A DNA stretch of 64,000 bases. It comes from Bdellovibrionia bacterium. Lineage in GTDB: Bacteria > Bdellovibrionota > Bdellovibrionia > Bdellovibrionales > JAGQZY01. The position numbers and the translations under genes were made by a program. Location: positions 124,001-188,000 of the forward strand of contig JAUICP010000004.1 in the NCBI GenBank assembly GCA_030427805.1. The letters are read 5' to 3'. Below the pieces are notes generated by a model. It made no database searches. It worked only from the letters and a program-made list of their open reading frames with translations, and had not been told where the DNA came from. This document shows, in pieces, positions 49,456 through 58,504 of the stretch; within the stretch, counting starts at the first letter, position 1, and each line of letters opens with the position of its first letter.

Positions 49456-49803
49456 GTTGAACTCCTTTAGTTCTTTGATTCTTTAAAGTCTTAATCAACT
49501 TTTAAAAATCATGTTGTTTATACCTACCTACTAGAGCAAGGCAAGTACCAGAACTTGGAGTCCGTGTAATTTTCTAAATACCAGTTTGAAAAAATGCCCA
49601 AGAGTGGCAGTCGCCACTCAATGAACTCATTCATCAGAAAAAACTCTCAGCACTCTTTCAAAATTTAACTTCGAAAAAATAGAAAAGCGCCCGCCTACTT
49701 TCATTTCAAAGAGTTCGACCAGTAAAATAGAAATTCACCTTTCATAAACTACATCAAAATAAAAAAACTGATGAACTTTTAGGGACTTGATTAGACTTTT
49801 TAA

Positions 49804-49828
49804 AAACTGGGAGAACCCAGGTTTTTTT
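49804..49828. terminator. Candidate bidirectional terminator
   Basis: AAACTGGGagaaCCCAGGTTTTTTT; reverse reads CTGGGttctCCCAGTTTTTA. Confidence 0.6.
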
Positions 49829-49999
49829 CTGTAACAGAGAAAATTATTAAAAGACGAAATAGGGCGGTGATTTTTAGGCCCGGCGGCAAATTGTCGTAAA
49901 ACTCGACAATCACGAAAGAGCCTCCCAGGAAATACACTACCAACGGGTCTTCCAGAGTAGTGATAAATTTGAAAGATTCAGTGTAGATTGTGAATATGC

Positions 50000-50728
50000 C
50001 TAGGAGTCGTAGAACCCGTCGTCGAGTAAACGATCGTGGAGCTGAACGCGGTCGACCAGGTAGTGGTTATCATCGTAGGCAATCACGTCCACATCACCCT
50101 CAAAAACCTGGGCAAAGTTTTGACTGTGTTCAACAGGGATCACCTCGTCTTGATTGCCGTGAAGAATTCGGGCCTTAAAACCCAACTCTTTGAGCTCGAC
50201 AACTTGATTCATGGGCAAGAAGTGCCCACCCATTAATTCGGACTCTTGAATCATAGCTTCCACGTCGACGTCGTAGCCTTGAATTTTATTATTCACCTCG
50301 GCCAAGGAGTCGATGCGCGCACGAACGGCATCATTGGGTGGCATCTCTAAAAGCGGAGCCATCAAAGTGACCGTCTTAAATGCATCGGGGTGCTTTCGCC
50401 AAATATTAACAGCCATAAATCCGCCCCAGCTATGGCCTATTAAATGAAAACGCTCTTTACCATGTTCCGCTTTTAAAAAGCCCAAGAACTCCGAAAGCTT
50501 CTCGATATGATTGATCAATGAGGGCTTTCCCGGTGATCGCCCCAACCCCTGGGCATAGGGAAAAAAGCAAGGAAGGGACTTCTTGGCGGCCAGCATGAAA
50601 CCCAAATCTAGATTGGTCGAAAACTGCCCGGGCAAACCGTGAAGGAGTAAAAAAGCCTCATTTGCAGATGCCGGCTCTTTGGGTTCAATCAGGTCATAAT
50701 TCATGGAATTAAAAGTGAGAGTTCTCAT
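50000..50728 (-). CDS. Alpha/beta hydrolase
   Basis: LLLHGLPGQ, FHLIGHSWGGFMAVN (GXSXG), ILHGNQDEVIPVEHS. Confidence 0.88.
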   Translation of the reverse strand: MRTLTFNSMNYDLIEPKEPASANEAFLLLHGLPGQFSTNLDLGFMLAAKKSLPCFFPYAQGLGRSPGKPSLINHIEKLSEFLGFLKAEHGKERFHLIGHSWGGFMAVNIWRKHPDAFKTVTLMAPLLEMPPNDAVRARIDSLAEVNNKIQGYDVDVEAMIQESELMGGHFLPMNQVVELKELGFKARILHGNQDEVIPVEHSQNFAQVFEGDVDVIAYDDNHYLVDRVQLHDRLLDDGFYDS

Positions 50729-50868
50729 AGATAGAAGGTCTTAGGGGAAGGGGCGCCGATAGTAAAGAAAAACTAGAACAAGGAGTTTTATGCGCCGCAG
50801 CCTTGTAAAAAAGGCCTATAATAAGCTACTGATCATTCAGTTAATTTTTCACTGATAGGGAGTCCACA

Positions 50869-51159
50869 ATGGGCAAAGTTTTTAAGTTTTTCACACTCGT
50901 TCTGACATGTGTTTTTATCTCGCTTTCCGCATCGGCAGATATCAAGGTTTCGGTCGGCGATATGACCTGTGAGTCTTGCGCTAACACCATTAAGAAGGGC
51001 TTTGCCAAGGTCAACGAAATCGAGTCCTGTGAGGTCGATGTTGATGGTGGACTTGTCACCCTCAAGGTCAAAGCCAAAAAAGAAATTACTGACGAAAAAA
51101 TCAAAAGCACCATCGAACACTATGGCTATACCGTTAAAGGGATTAAGCGCGACAGCTAG
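50869..51159 (+). CDS. Exported heavy-metal-associated (HMA) domain protein
   Basis: Signal peptide FFTLVLTCVFISLSASA; VGDMTCESCANTIKKGF...VTLKVKAKKEITDEKIKSTIEHYGY. Confidence 0.9.
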   Translation: MGKVFKFFTLVLTCVFISLSASADIKVSVGDMTCESCANTIKKGFAKVNEIESCEVDVDGGLVTLKVKAKKEITDEKIKSTIEHYGYTVKGIKRDS

Positions 51160-51197
51160 TTTTGTCTTTCATTAAGGGACAAGCCTTTAATCGTTCA

Positions 51198-51225
51198 AAA
51201 AAAAGCGGTTCACCGAACCGCTTTT
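51198..51225. terminator. Intrinsic terminator
   Basis: AAAAGCGGTTCaccGAACCGCTTTT between convergent genes. Confidence 0.85.
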
Positions 51226-51250
51226 GTATCACTTCCTGTATCACTGGCAA

Positions 51251-51772
51251 TTAGAGCTCATGCCCTGGTATGAGTACACTCTCGAATTGACAATAAAATT
51301 TATAGGTACCCGTCGAAATTTCCCACCAATATTCATGGGAATCCTTACTACTGGGTTTGAGTAATATTGGTAAATTCTTTGAACGACAGGCTAGAGGAAC
51401 ACTCATCAAAAAAGATTCCTGTCCACTCTGCAAAATGTTTTTAAAAGCTCCACCATTTAAATTACAGAACTCTTTCATCATGTCGAGGATGTGTTTGAGT
51501 TCGACATCATTCACTTTTTTAAAAGCTTCTTCGGCTAATCCCGTTAACTGACTGTCGAGAAAATGACTTGAAAACTCCATGATTCCATTTGAATTTTCTA
51601 GATGAACTAAGGTCGCCCAGAAATCATCGATGCCCTCAGGTCTTTCACTGAGTGGCGTCACCATAAAAGTTTCCGGGCCGGCAATAGACGCAAAGTTCGC
51701 CTCAATCGCTCGAGTCAATGAAACGACTTGATCATCTTGCACGGTGGTCAAAAGTTTTGCCATAACTGCCAT
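51251..51772 (-). CDS. CheX/CheC-like protein
   Basis: Single ExxN-type motif MKEFCNLNGGAFKNIL comparable to CheX ELTNMISG; overall size and fold pattern. Confidence 0.5.
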   Translation of the reverse strand: MAVMAKLLTTVQDDQVVSLTRAIEANFASIAGPETFMVTPLSERPEGIDDFWATLVHLENSNGIMEFSSHFLDSQLTGLAEEAFKKVNDVELKHILDMMKEFCNLNGGAFKNILQSGQESFLMSVPLACRSKNLPILLKPSSKDSHEYWWEISTGTYKFYCQFESVLIPGHEL

Positions 51773-51884
51773 TTTGAAAATACATCCCTCTTAGCCTTAA
51801 TAATAGCAAATGCACAGCGCACTTAAAAGCTTCTTGAACTACCACCGGTTTTAAATTAGACAAAAATATCAAGGAGTTAATATT

Positions 51885-52274
51885 ATGTCTCAAAGCAATT
51901 CACACAGCTTAGCCATCGGCTACATTTTATGGATCTTCGGAATTTTTGGTGCCCATCGATTCTATTATGGACGCCCCATTTCGGGAACGATTTGGTTCTT
52001 CACAGGAGGTCTCCTTCTCATTGGCTGGATCGTTGATCTCTTTTTGATACCCGGAATGGATCACAAAGCCGATATGAAATTCAGAGAAGGACCCTATGAT
52101 TATACAATTGCCTGGATACTTCTGACCTTTCTCGGTTTTTTTGGGGTTCATCGCTTTTATCTCGGAAAGATTTTTACCGGAATTCTCTACTTTTTTACCG
52201 GAGGTCTTTTCTTAGTTGGTGTCGTCTACGATTACTGGACCCTCAACCAACAAATTGATCAATTGAATTCCTAG
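51885..52274 (+). CDS. TM2-domain protein with duplicated TM2 unit
   Basis: FGIFGAHRFYYGRPISGTIWFFTGGLLLIGWIVDLF and FLGFFGVHRFYLGKIFTGILYFFTGGLFLVGVVYDYW. Confidence 0.92.
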   Translation: MSQSNSHSLAIGYILWIFGIFGAHRFYYGRPISGTIWFFTGGLLLIGWIVDLFLIPGMDHKADMKFREGPYDYTIAWILLTFLGFFGVHRFYLGKIFTGILYFFTGGLFLVGVVYDYWTLNQQIDQLNS

Positions 52275-52386
52275 GTCGCCATTGGACCGAAATCGCCTGG
52301 GCTTAAGTTAGAAAAAACATGGCTCTTTGACTTAGATAAGGCTTCTGGCAAAATAAAGAGAGTTAATATTCATCAAAGGTTTCTTC

Positions 52387-52887
52387 ATGATTCGATTGAG
52401 TCTTATCTTTTTAACCCTATTTTCTTTCCAAGTTTTCGCCCAAGAAACGGCAAACGAATCTGAACTCAGTCGTCCTACACCGGATGAAGCTAAAAAGTTT
52501 CTCAATTACTACTACAAAGGAAAAGGCACTGGCCCGATCCTCGTTGAGCATAAATTCTGTGACGATATTGTTCGAGAAGGAACCAGTAAGAATGAATGCA
52601 AAAATGAAATTAAATCCATAGAAGCCGGAAAGTCGGGCTTGGTTTGGATGCTTTTCACTGCACCAAGCGGTGATAAATATGAAAATATCATCATTCAATT
52701 TAAAAGAGGTGATCTCGTTCGATCGGCTCGAAAAGTTTCCATTGATGGCTCTCTTCGCTATCGTGTTTGGACTAAATTCAAGCCCGATAAAGAGGGAGAA
52801 TGGTCGATCAAAGTCCTCCACGAGGGAAAAAACAGTAAAGTGGAAACACTGGGTGACTTGACCCTCGCTGTCACCAAAGAATCCTAA
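52387..52887 (+). CDS. Exported hypothetical protein (DUF2914-like appearance)
   Basis: Signal peptide; C-terminal RYRVWTKFKPDKEGEWSIKVLHEG. Confidence 0.65.
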   Translation: MIRLSLIFLTLFSFQVFAQETANESELSRPTPDEAKKFLNYYYKGKGTGPILVEHKFCDDIVREGTSKNECKNEIKSIEAGKSGLVWMLFTAPSGDKYENIIIQFKRGDLVRSARKVSIDGSLRYRVWTKFKPDKEGEWSIKVLHEGKNSKVETLGDLTLAVTKES

Positions 52888-52960
52888 TCGTCGCCCGAAA
52901 AAGCCCAGAGCCAATCAGTCCACCCTCGTAATGGATTGGTCCTTGCTATTATGTAGCCCC

Positions 52961-53566
52961 ATGACTTTCTTTCGAAGATGGCTTCTTATCTCAACGATCC
53001 TCATGCTTGCCTCTGTCTCTTTTGGACAGGCGGACTTGAATCTAGAACTCAATAGGTGCCAAGATCCATTTTTGGATATCCACAGGGCCCAGCTTGAAGT
53101 CTATTGGAAGTCCCAAATTCCCGGACAAACGAGCATCCAATTGGGGCTAAAAAATGACTGGGGGATCGAATTTAATCGAGTCTCCTATTTTGCACCTGGT
53201 AGGTCCGAAGCTGTTGCGCACTTGGATTTTCGAGTCGGTCCTCAACCTCAGAAGATATTCATTGATGATGTTAGAGTCGATAAGGAATTCCGCGATCAAA
53301 AGCTTTCCCTTCTTCTCTTTATCACCGCACTCAATGCCGTCGGAAACGTAAGAATTGTCGGTACTGGAATCGGTTTGATGAACAAGACCATATTTTTGCA
53401 ACACTACGAAAAGACAGGAGACATCAAGGCATCACTTGAACAAACCCCAGCCTACAAAATTCGCAAAGCCGCAGGTTTTACGGAAATACTCGACCAAGAA
53501 CCTTTTCTGATAGACCTCGACGATCGAGATTTCGACTCCTGGCAACTTATCTTTCATATGCGCTAA
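52961..53566 (+). CDS. Exported protein with GNAT-like fold
   Basis: Signal peptide MTFFRRWLLISTILMLASVSFG; IDDVRVDKEFRDQKLSLLLFITALNAVG...KIRKAAGFTEI. Confidence 0.55.
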   Translation: MTFFRRWLLISTILMLASVSFGQADLNLELNRCQDPFLDIHRAQLEVYWKSQIPGQTSIQLGLKNDWGIEFNRVSYFAPGRSEAVAHLDFRVGPQPQKIFIDDVRVDKEFRDQKLSLLLFITALNAVGNVRIVGTGIGLMNKTIFLQHYEKTGDIKASLEQTPAYKIRKAAGFTEILDQEPFLIDLDDRDFDSWQLIFHMR

Positions 53567-53621
53567 AGCCCTCGACAAGCCCACTCAACTCATTTAAGCT
53601 TTAAAAAAATTGGGGTGTTTG

Positions 53622-54368
53622 ATGAGATCTTTACTGATCCTGGGTTACGGCTATCTTGGCTTCCATTTTCAAAAATATTTGAAAGATCAAAACCTATCCC
53701 CTGAAATTTTTAAAACTCGCCGCAACAAAGACATTCTTTTTAGTATCGAAGACAAAGAGACTTGGAAGAACATTCCTGAGGTCGAAAATACCCTTTGGAC
53801 CTTCCCCGCAAAACCCATGGAACTCGTGAGTGAATTTTATGGGCAGATGAAATCAAAATTGGGAAAGATTGTATGCATCGGTAGTACTTCGGCTCTTGTT
53901 CCCCAAGTGGCAGCATTCCCCGTTGACGAAACAACTCCACTCAGTGATGAGTTTGAACGAGTCAAAGGCGAAAAATTTCTCCAAGCCAAGGGGGCTACCA
54001 TGATTCGCTCAGCCGGGATCTATGGTCCCGGAAGAGATCCACGGTTATGGCTCACCGAAGGGCGTATTAAAAACTTTGATCGCCCGATCAATCTGATTCA
54101 CATCGATGATCTTTGCCAATTTGCCCTCAAGGCATTCGATGAAAAACACAGCTCTAAATCCTTTCTCGCCTGTGATGAAAAAACATACCTTTGGAATGAA
54201 CTCATCGATCACTGGCAACTCAGGGAGCAAATCCCAAGTATCGAAAGGGTCGAACGAAAACGGGTCAGTAAAATCGTCGTCGCCAAAAAATCGCGACAGG
54301 ATCTCGGTGTTCAATTAAAGTATCCCGACGTTAAAGTCGGCGTTGAAAGCTTACCGACGACTCACTAA
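53622..54368 (+). CDS. NAD(P)-binding sugar epimerase-like protein
   Basis: LLILGYGYLGFHFQKYL; IRSAGIYGPGRDPR; INLIHIDDLCQFALKAF. Confidence 0.8.
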   Translation: MRSLLILGYGYLGFHFQKYLKDQNLSPEIFKTRRNKDILFSIEDKETWKNIPEVENTLWTFPAKPMELVSEFYGQMKSKLGKIVCIGSTSALVPQVAAFPVDETTPLSDEFERVKGEKFLQAKGATMIRSAGIYGPGRDPRLWLTEGRIKNFDRPINLIHIDDLCQFALKAFDEKHSSKSFLACDEKTYLWNELIDHWQLREQIPSIERVERKRVSKIVVAKKSRQDLGVQLKYPDVKVGVESLPTTH

Positions 54369-54384
54369 CAACAAAGGGCATCTC

Positions 54385-55626
54385 ATGGAATATCTCCAGG
54401 CCATCTTAGGACTGCTCGTCTTTATCGGAATCGCCTATCTACTGAGCGAAAACAAAAAATCCTTCCCACTCAAGTTGGTTGGATTTGCTATTCTTACGCA
54501 ATTTGTTCTCGCCTTCTTGTTTACACGAATTCCAATTCTTAAAGACGCATTCTTTGAACTCAATCGCCTCACCCTCGCTCTGAATACGGCAACGGCAGAA
54601 GGTTCTCAATTTATGTTTGGCTACCTCGCCGGCAAACCTCTCCCCCAAGAAGCCCAAGCCCTGGGTATTGGCGGTGTTCTTGCGTTTCAAATTCTTCCTA
54701 TCGTCTTGGTAACAAGCGCATTCTCTGCCGTTCTATTTCACTGGGGAGTCTTGCAAAAATTCGTTAATGCATTTGCTTGGCTTCTTAAAAAAACGCTGGG
54801 AGCTGGAGGTGCCTTGGGATTAGGGGTCGCCGCCAATGTTTTCTTGGGTATTATCGAAGCGCCCCTCATCATTCGTCCCTACTTGAAAAACATGAGTCGC
54901 AGCGAACTTTTCACAATGTTGACAGCGGGCATGGCTACAATTGCCGGAACCGTGTTAGTTCTTTATTCGACAACCATAGATCAAGTGGTCCCAGGAGCAT
55001 TGGGGCAGATTCTTTTAGCTTCTATCATATCCGCTCCGGCCGCCATTATGCTTGCACAAGTCATAATTCCCATGGAACTCGACTCCAATGCCTCTTTAAA
55101 ACTCGAAGTCGAAAAGAACTCAAAGTCCTCTCTCGATGCTCTCATTCAGGGAACTTTCGACGGACTCAATATGGTCCTCAATATTGTCGCAGTTATCATC
55201 GTCCTTTTTGCATCGGTCTCAATCATCAATCAAATCCTGTCTGTTATTCCACTGGACAACCCTCTCAAGGTTCAAGACTTCTTCGCCTGGGCTTTTACTC
55301 CCCTTGTTTGGCTCATGGGAGTTCCCTGGCAGGAAGCCATCCAAGGAGGCTCTCTGATGGCTACGAAAACAGTTCTCAATGAATATGTTGCCTACAGTCA
55401 GCTTGCCGGAATTGAGGATGGGGCACTCAGCGAACGTTCTCGAATTATTATGACTTTTGCTCTTTGCGGATTCGCCAATTTCGGAAGCCTGGGTATTCTC
55501 ATTGGTGGCTTGGGAACTATTCTCCCCGAGCGACGCCAAGAAATCATCGACCTTGGGATAAAGGCCATTGTCGCGGGAACCTTGAGCACAATGACGACGG
55601 GGGCAATCATTTCTTTTTTCAGTTAA
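54385..55626 (+). CDS. nupC: Concentrative nucleoside transporter (NupC family)
   Basis: GVAANVFLGIIEAPLIIRPYLKNMSRSELFTMLTAGMATIAGTVLVLY; start MEYLQAILGLLVF. Confidence 0.93.
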   Translation: MEYLQAILGLLVFIGIAYLLSENKKSFPLKLVGFAILTQFVLAFLFTRIPILKDAFFELNRLTLALNTATAEGSQFMFGYLAGKPLPQEAQALGIGGVLAFQILPIVLVTSAFSAVLFHWGVLQKFVNAFAWLLKKTLGAGGALGLGVAANVFLGIIEAPLIIRPYLKNMSRSELFTMLTAGMATIAGTVLVLYSTTIDQVVPGALGQILLASIISAPAAIMLAQVIIPMELDSNASLKLEVEKNSKSSLDALIQGTFDGLNMVLNIVAVIIVLFASVSIINQILSVIPLDNPLKVQDFFAWAFTPLVWLMGVPWQEAIQGGSLMATKTVLNEYVAYSQLAGIEDGALSERSRIIMTFALCGFANFGSLGILIGGLGTILPERRQEIIDLGIKAIVAGTLSTMTTGAIISFFS

Positions 55627-55798
55627 GTATTGGCCCAAAGCACAAAGGCCTGCAGCGTCAGACCTTAAATCAGCCCCTCTTCTCTTATTTACTCTGCAAT
55701 GTAAAATCTAAATTTACGTAACATTAGTAACAATATGAGCGAAGACTAAGGGTAAGTTTTGAATTACAAGGAATCCATTGCTAGCCTTAAATAATATT

Positions 55799-57784
55799 AT
55801 GATGAAACACCTATTACTCAGTATATTTATTGGACTCTTTTCTTTCGGCCTCGGTGCACAAACCGAGTGGGTCGAACTCCCTCACAGCAAAGTTCGAGCG
55901 CACTTATTTAGTGATCAATCTACAGAACACCGCGACCTGGTTTTTGAGTTTCAATTTGACGATCACTGGCACACCTACTGGACCAATCCCGGAGACTCGG
56001 GCGCACCTCCCCGCTTCCAATTTAAAAACATTAAAACCCCCGAAAAAATTAAGGGCCCCTTATATCGTGCTCCCGAACGAATAGTTTTAGGGCCCATTAC
56101 GACCTATGGGTTTTCTGGGACACTTCTTGTTCCCTTTCAAATACCGGCAAAGGACCTTCCCGAGTCACTGTCTATCGATCTTGAATTTCTCGTCTGTGAA
56201 GATATTTGTATTCCAGCAAATCACCTCTTCGAAATCTCCACAGTCGAAAACCTTTCAGACAAAACTGACCTTCTCGAAGAAGCGCTCAGCTCAATACCTA
56301 AAAAGTCGCCTCACTTCCAATTTAGCTTCGATCAGCTCGAGACGAAAAAGCTTAAGATAAAGTCCCTCACAAATGAATCCTACCTGCTTGAAGATATTTT
56401 TCTGAAAAGTGAATCCCGAAGAATTCACACTAAACCAGTCATCCTCCAGTCTTCAGCTAAAAATTTCGAAGTGATTTATCCCAAACCGGTTATGAAAGAT
56501 TACGAGGGAGTCGCCCTCTTTAAAAACTCTAGTGGAGAGAGTCTTGCCGTTAAATTTTTAGCCGAAAAGGACCAGAGCGAAATTTGGATGATGATCATCT
56601 TTGCCTTTCTCGGTGGACTCATTTTGAATCTCATGCCCTGTGTACTTCCGGTCCTATCGCTGAAAGTCCTCAGCCTCTCAAAAAGCGATAAAAACGAACG
56701 AAGACAGTCAATACTCGGTTACAGTTTAGGAGTCTTTCTTTGTTTTGAAATCTTCGCTCTGATCCTACTTGCCTTCAGAAGCTCAGGCGAAGCCCTCGGC
56801 TGGGGATTTCAACTACAAAGTCCTTGGTTTCTTGTTTTCATGTGTTTTCTTTTTGCCGCCATGGCAGCGAACCTTTTTGGAGTTTGGGAATTTGATTGGA
56901 CTTCGAGCCAAAGCTCCCAAAACCGTGCGAAGAGCCCCTTCTTGCGCGAAATCCCCACAGGATTTTTATCGGTTCTCGTAGCCTCCCCATGTACTGCGCC
57001 ATTTATGGGAGCTTCCTTAGGCTATGCCCTGACTCAGCCTCCAGTAAATGTTCTCATTATTTTCGCGAGCCTCGCCCTTGGACTCTGTTTTCCATTTCTG
57101 CCGGGGCTCGTCCTCAAAAATTATAGAATTCCCCTACGATCCGGACCTTGGATGCAGAAATTTAAAGTCTTCTTGGGTTTTCCTCTGATCGCAACCAGTT
57201 TGTGGCTCGCTTTTGTGTACTCTCAACTCACAAGCAACCAATCTGCTTTTTGGCTGCTCGGCCTTGTTATCCTTCTTTTTATGGGCCTTTGGATTTTACA
57301 AAGCCTCCTTGCCGAACGAGCAAAGCTCCGATTATTTTCCGTTTTAATTCTCAGCTTCCTACTCTTTTTTATGGAACCCTATTTTCGTCTCGAAGAAACG
57401 AGCTCTAAGGCAGTCACTAAAGCGACTCAATCTGACTCTTCTATCACCTGGGTTCCCTTTACAGAGGAAAAACTCAATGATTTTCGCGAACAAAAGAAGA
57501 CGGTCTTCGTCGATTTTACCGCTGATTGGTGCTTATCCTGTAAGGTCAACGAAAAAGTGACTTTCGAGGATTCCGAGGTGCAGGATTTTATCAAAAAGAA
57601 TGACGTCGTCATGATGAAAGCTGATTGGACTAAGAAAAATCCGGAGATCACAAAAATTTTAAAAAACTACGGGCGCATTGGTGTGCCCCTTTATCTTTTG
57701 TTTAAAAGTGGGCAAAACCAAGTTCAGATATTACCTGAGGTTCTAACCCCTAAAATATTTAAAAACGCATTTGAGAAAAAATAA
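55799..57784 (+). CDS. dsbD: DsbD/ScsB-like thiol:disulfide interchange protein
   Basis: LILNLMPCVLPVLSLKVL, VASPCTAPFMGASLGYAL, C-terminal thioredoxin VDFTADWCLSCKVNEKVTF. Confidence 0.92.
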   Translation: MMKHLLLSIFIGLFSFGLGAQTEWVELPHSKVRAHLFSDQSTEHRDLVFEFQFDDHWHTYWTNPGDSGAPPRFQFKNIKTPEKIKGPLYRAPERIVLGPITTYGFSGTLLVPFQIPAKDLPESLSIDLEFLVCEDICIPANHLFEISTVENLSDKTDLLEEALSSIPKKSPHFQFSFDQLETKKLKIKSLTNESYLLEDIFLKSESRRIHTKPVILQSSAKNFEVIYPKPVMKDYEGVALFKNSSGESLAVKFLAEKDQSEIWMMIIFAFLGGLILNLMPCVLPVLSLKVLSLSKSDKNERRQSILGYSLGVFLCFEIFALILLAFRSSGEALGWGFQLQSPWFLVFMCFLFAAMAANLFGVWEFDWTSSQSSQNRAKSPFLREIPTGFLSVLVASPCTAPFMGASLGYALTQPPVNVLIIFASLALGLCFPFLPGLVLKNYRIPLRSGPWMQKFKVFLGFPLIATSLWLAFVYSQLTSNQSAFWLLGLVILLFMGLWILQSLLAERAKLRLFSVLILSFLLFFMEPYFRLEETSSKAVTKATQSDSSITWVPFTEEKLNDFREQKKTVFVDFTADWCLSCKVNEKVTFEDSEVQDFIKKNDVVMMKADWTKKNPEITKILKNYGRIGVPLYLLFKSGQNQVQILPEVLTPKIFKNAFEKK

Positions 57785-57794
57785 GGAGAATTTT

Positions 57795-58403
57795 ATGAAA
57801 TTGATTAAAAGCTTATTTATCAGTTTGTCGATTCTGGGATTCAGTCTCAGTAGCTTCGCCTCACCCGAAGTCGGGAAAATGGCCCCAGATTTTGAACTCA
57901 AAGGGAAAGATGCAAAGTCAGTCAAACTCTCATCTCTTAAAGGAAAATGGGTCGTCCTCGAATGGTTCAACCACGGTTGTCCCTATGTAAAGAAACACTA
58001 CGAGACCAACAATATGCAAAAGCTCCAGGCCAAGTACACAAAAAAGGGCGTCGAGTGGATTTCAATTGTATCCTCTGCTCCGGGTAAACAAGGTTACCTT
58101 GAGGACACAAAGGCCATTGCTAAAATAGATGAGATGTGGAAAACATCGAGAACAAATACCCTTCTAGACCCGGCGGGTGAAGTTGGAAAACTCTATGGCG
58201 CCACTAATACTCCGCAAATGTTCGTAATCAATCCCGAGGGAAAGATTGCTTATATGGGCGCTATTGATGACAACTCTTCATCACGAGAGTCGAGTGTTAA
58301 AGGAGCGAAAAATTATGTCGCTGCAGCACTCGATGAAGGGATGGCTGGCAAAGCAATTAGTGTCGCATCGACTAAACCCTATGGTTGCAGTGTTAAGTAT
58401 TAA
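57795..58403 (+). CDS. Exported redoxin (AhpC/TSA-like)
   Basis: APDFELKGKDAKSVKLSSLKGKWVVLEWFNHGCPYVKKHY; overlaps end of dsbD track. Confidence 0.9.
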   Translation: MKLIKSLFISLSILGFSLSSFASPEVGKMAPDFELKGKDAKSVKLSSLKGKWVVLEWFNHGCPYVKKHYETNNMQKLQAKYTKKGVEWISIVSSAPGKQGYLEDTKAIAKIDEMWKTSRTNTLLDPAGEVGKLYGATNTPQMFVINPEGKIAYMGAIDDNSSSRESSVKGAKNYVAAALDEGMAGKAISVASTKPYGCSVKY

Positions 58404-58440
58404 GAGTTAGCATTAGAGGCAGGAAGTCTCTTTTTTAAAA

Positions 58441-58499
58441 CTCAAGTGAGCTTAATTAAACTAAGGTTTTTTAGTTTTTAGATCACTTGAGTTTTTTTT
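58441..58499. terminator. Stem-loop terminator
   Basis: CTCAAGTGA ... TCACTTGAGTTTTTTTT (stem arms 58441-58449 and 58483-58491). Confidence 0.75.
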
Positions 58500-58504
58500 G
58501 CAAC

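Noticed and set aside
49990-50178. Arg-rich 62-aa plus-strand ORF
   Set aside because: Antisense to the alpha/beta hydrolase C-terminus; composition typical of a spurious frame.
52417-52914. 165-aa minus-strand ORF
   Set aside because: Antisense to the 52387-52887 exported protein; lacks a convincing RBS or family features.
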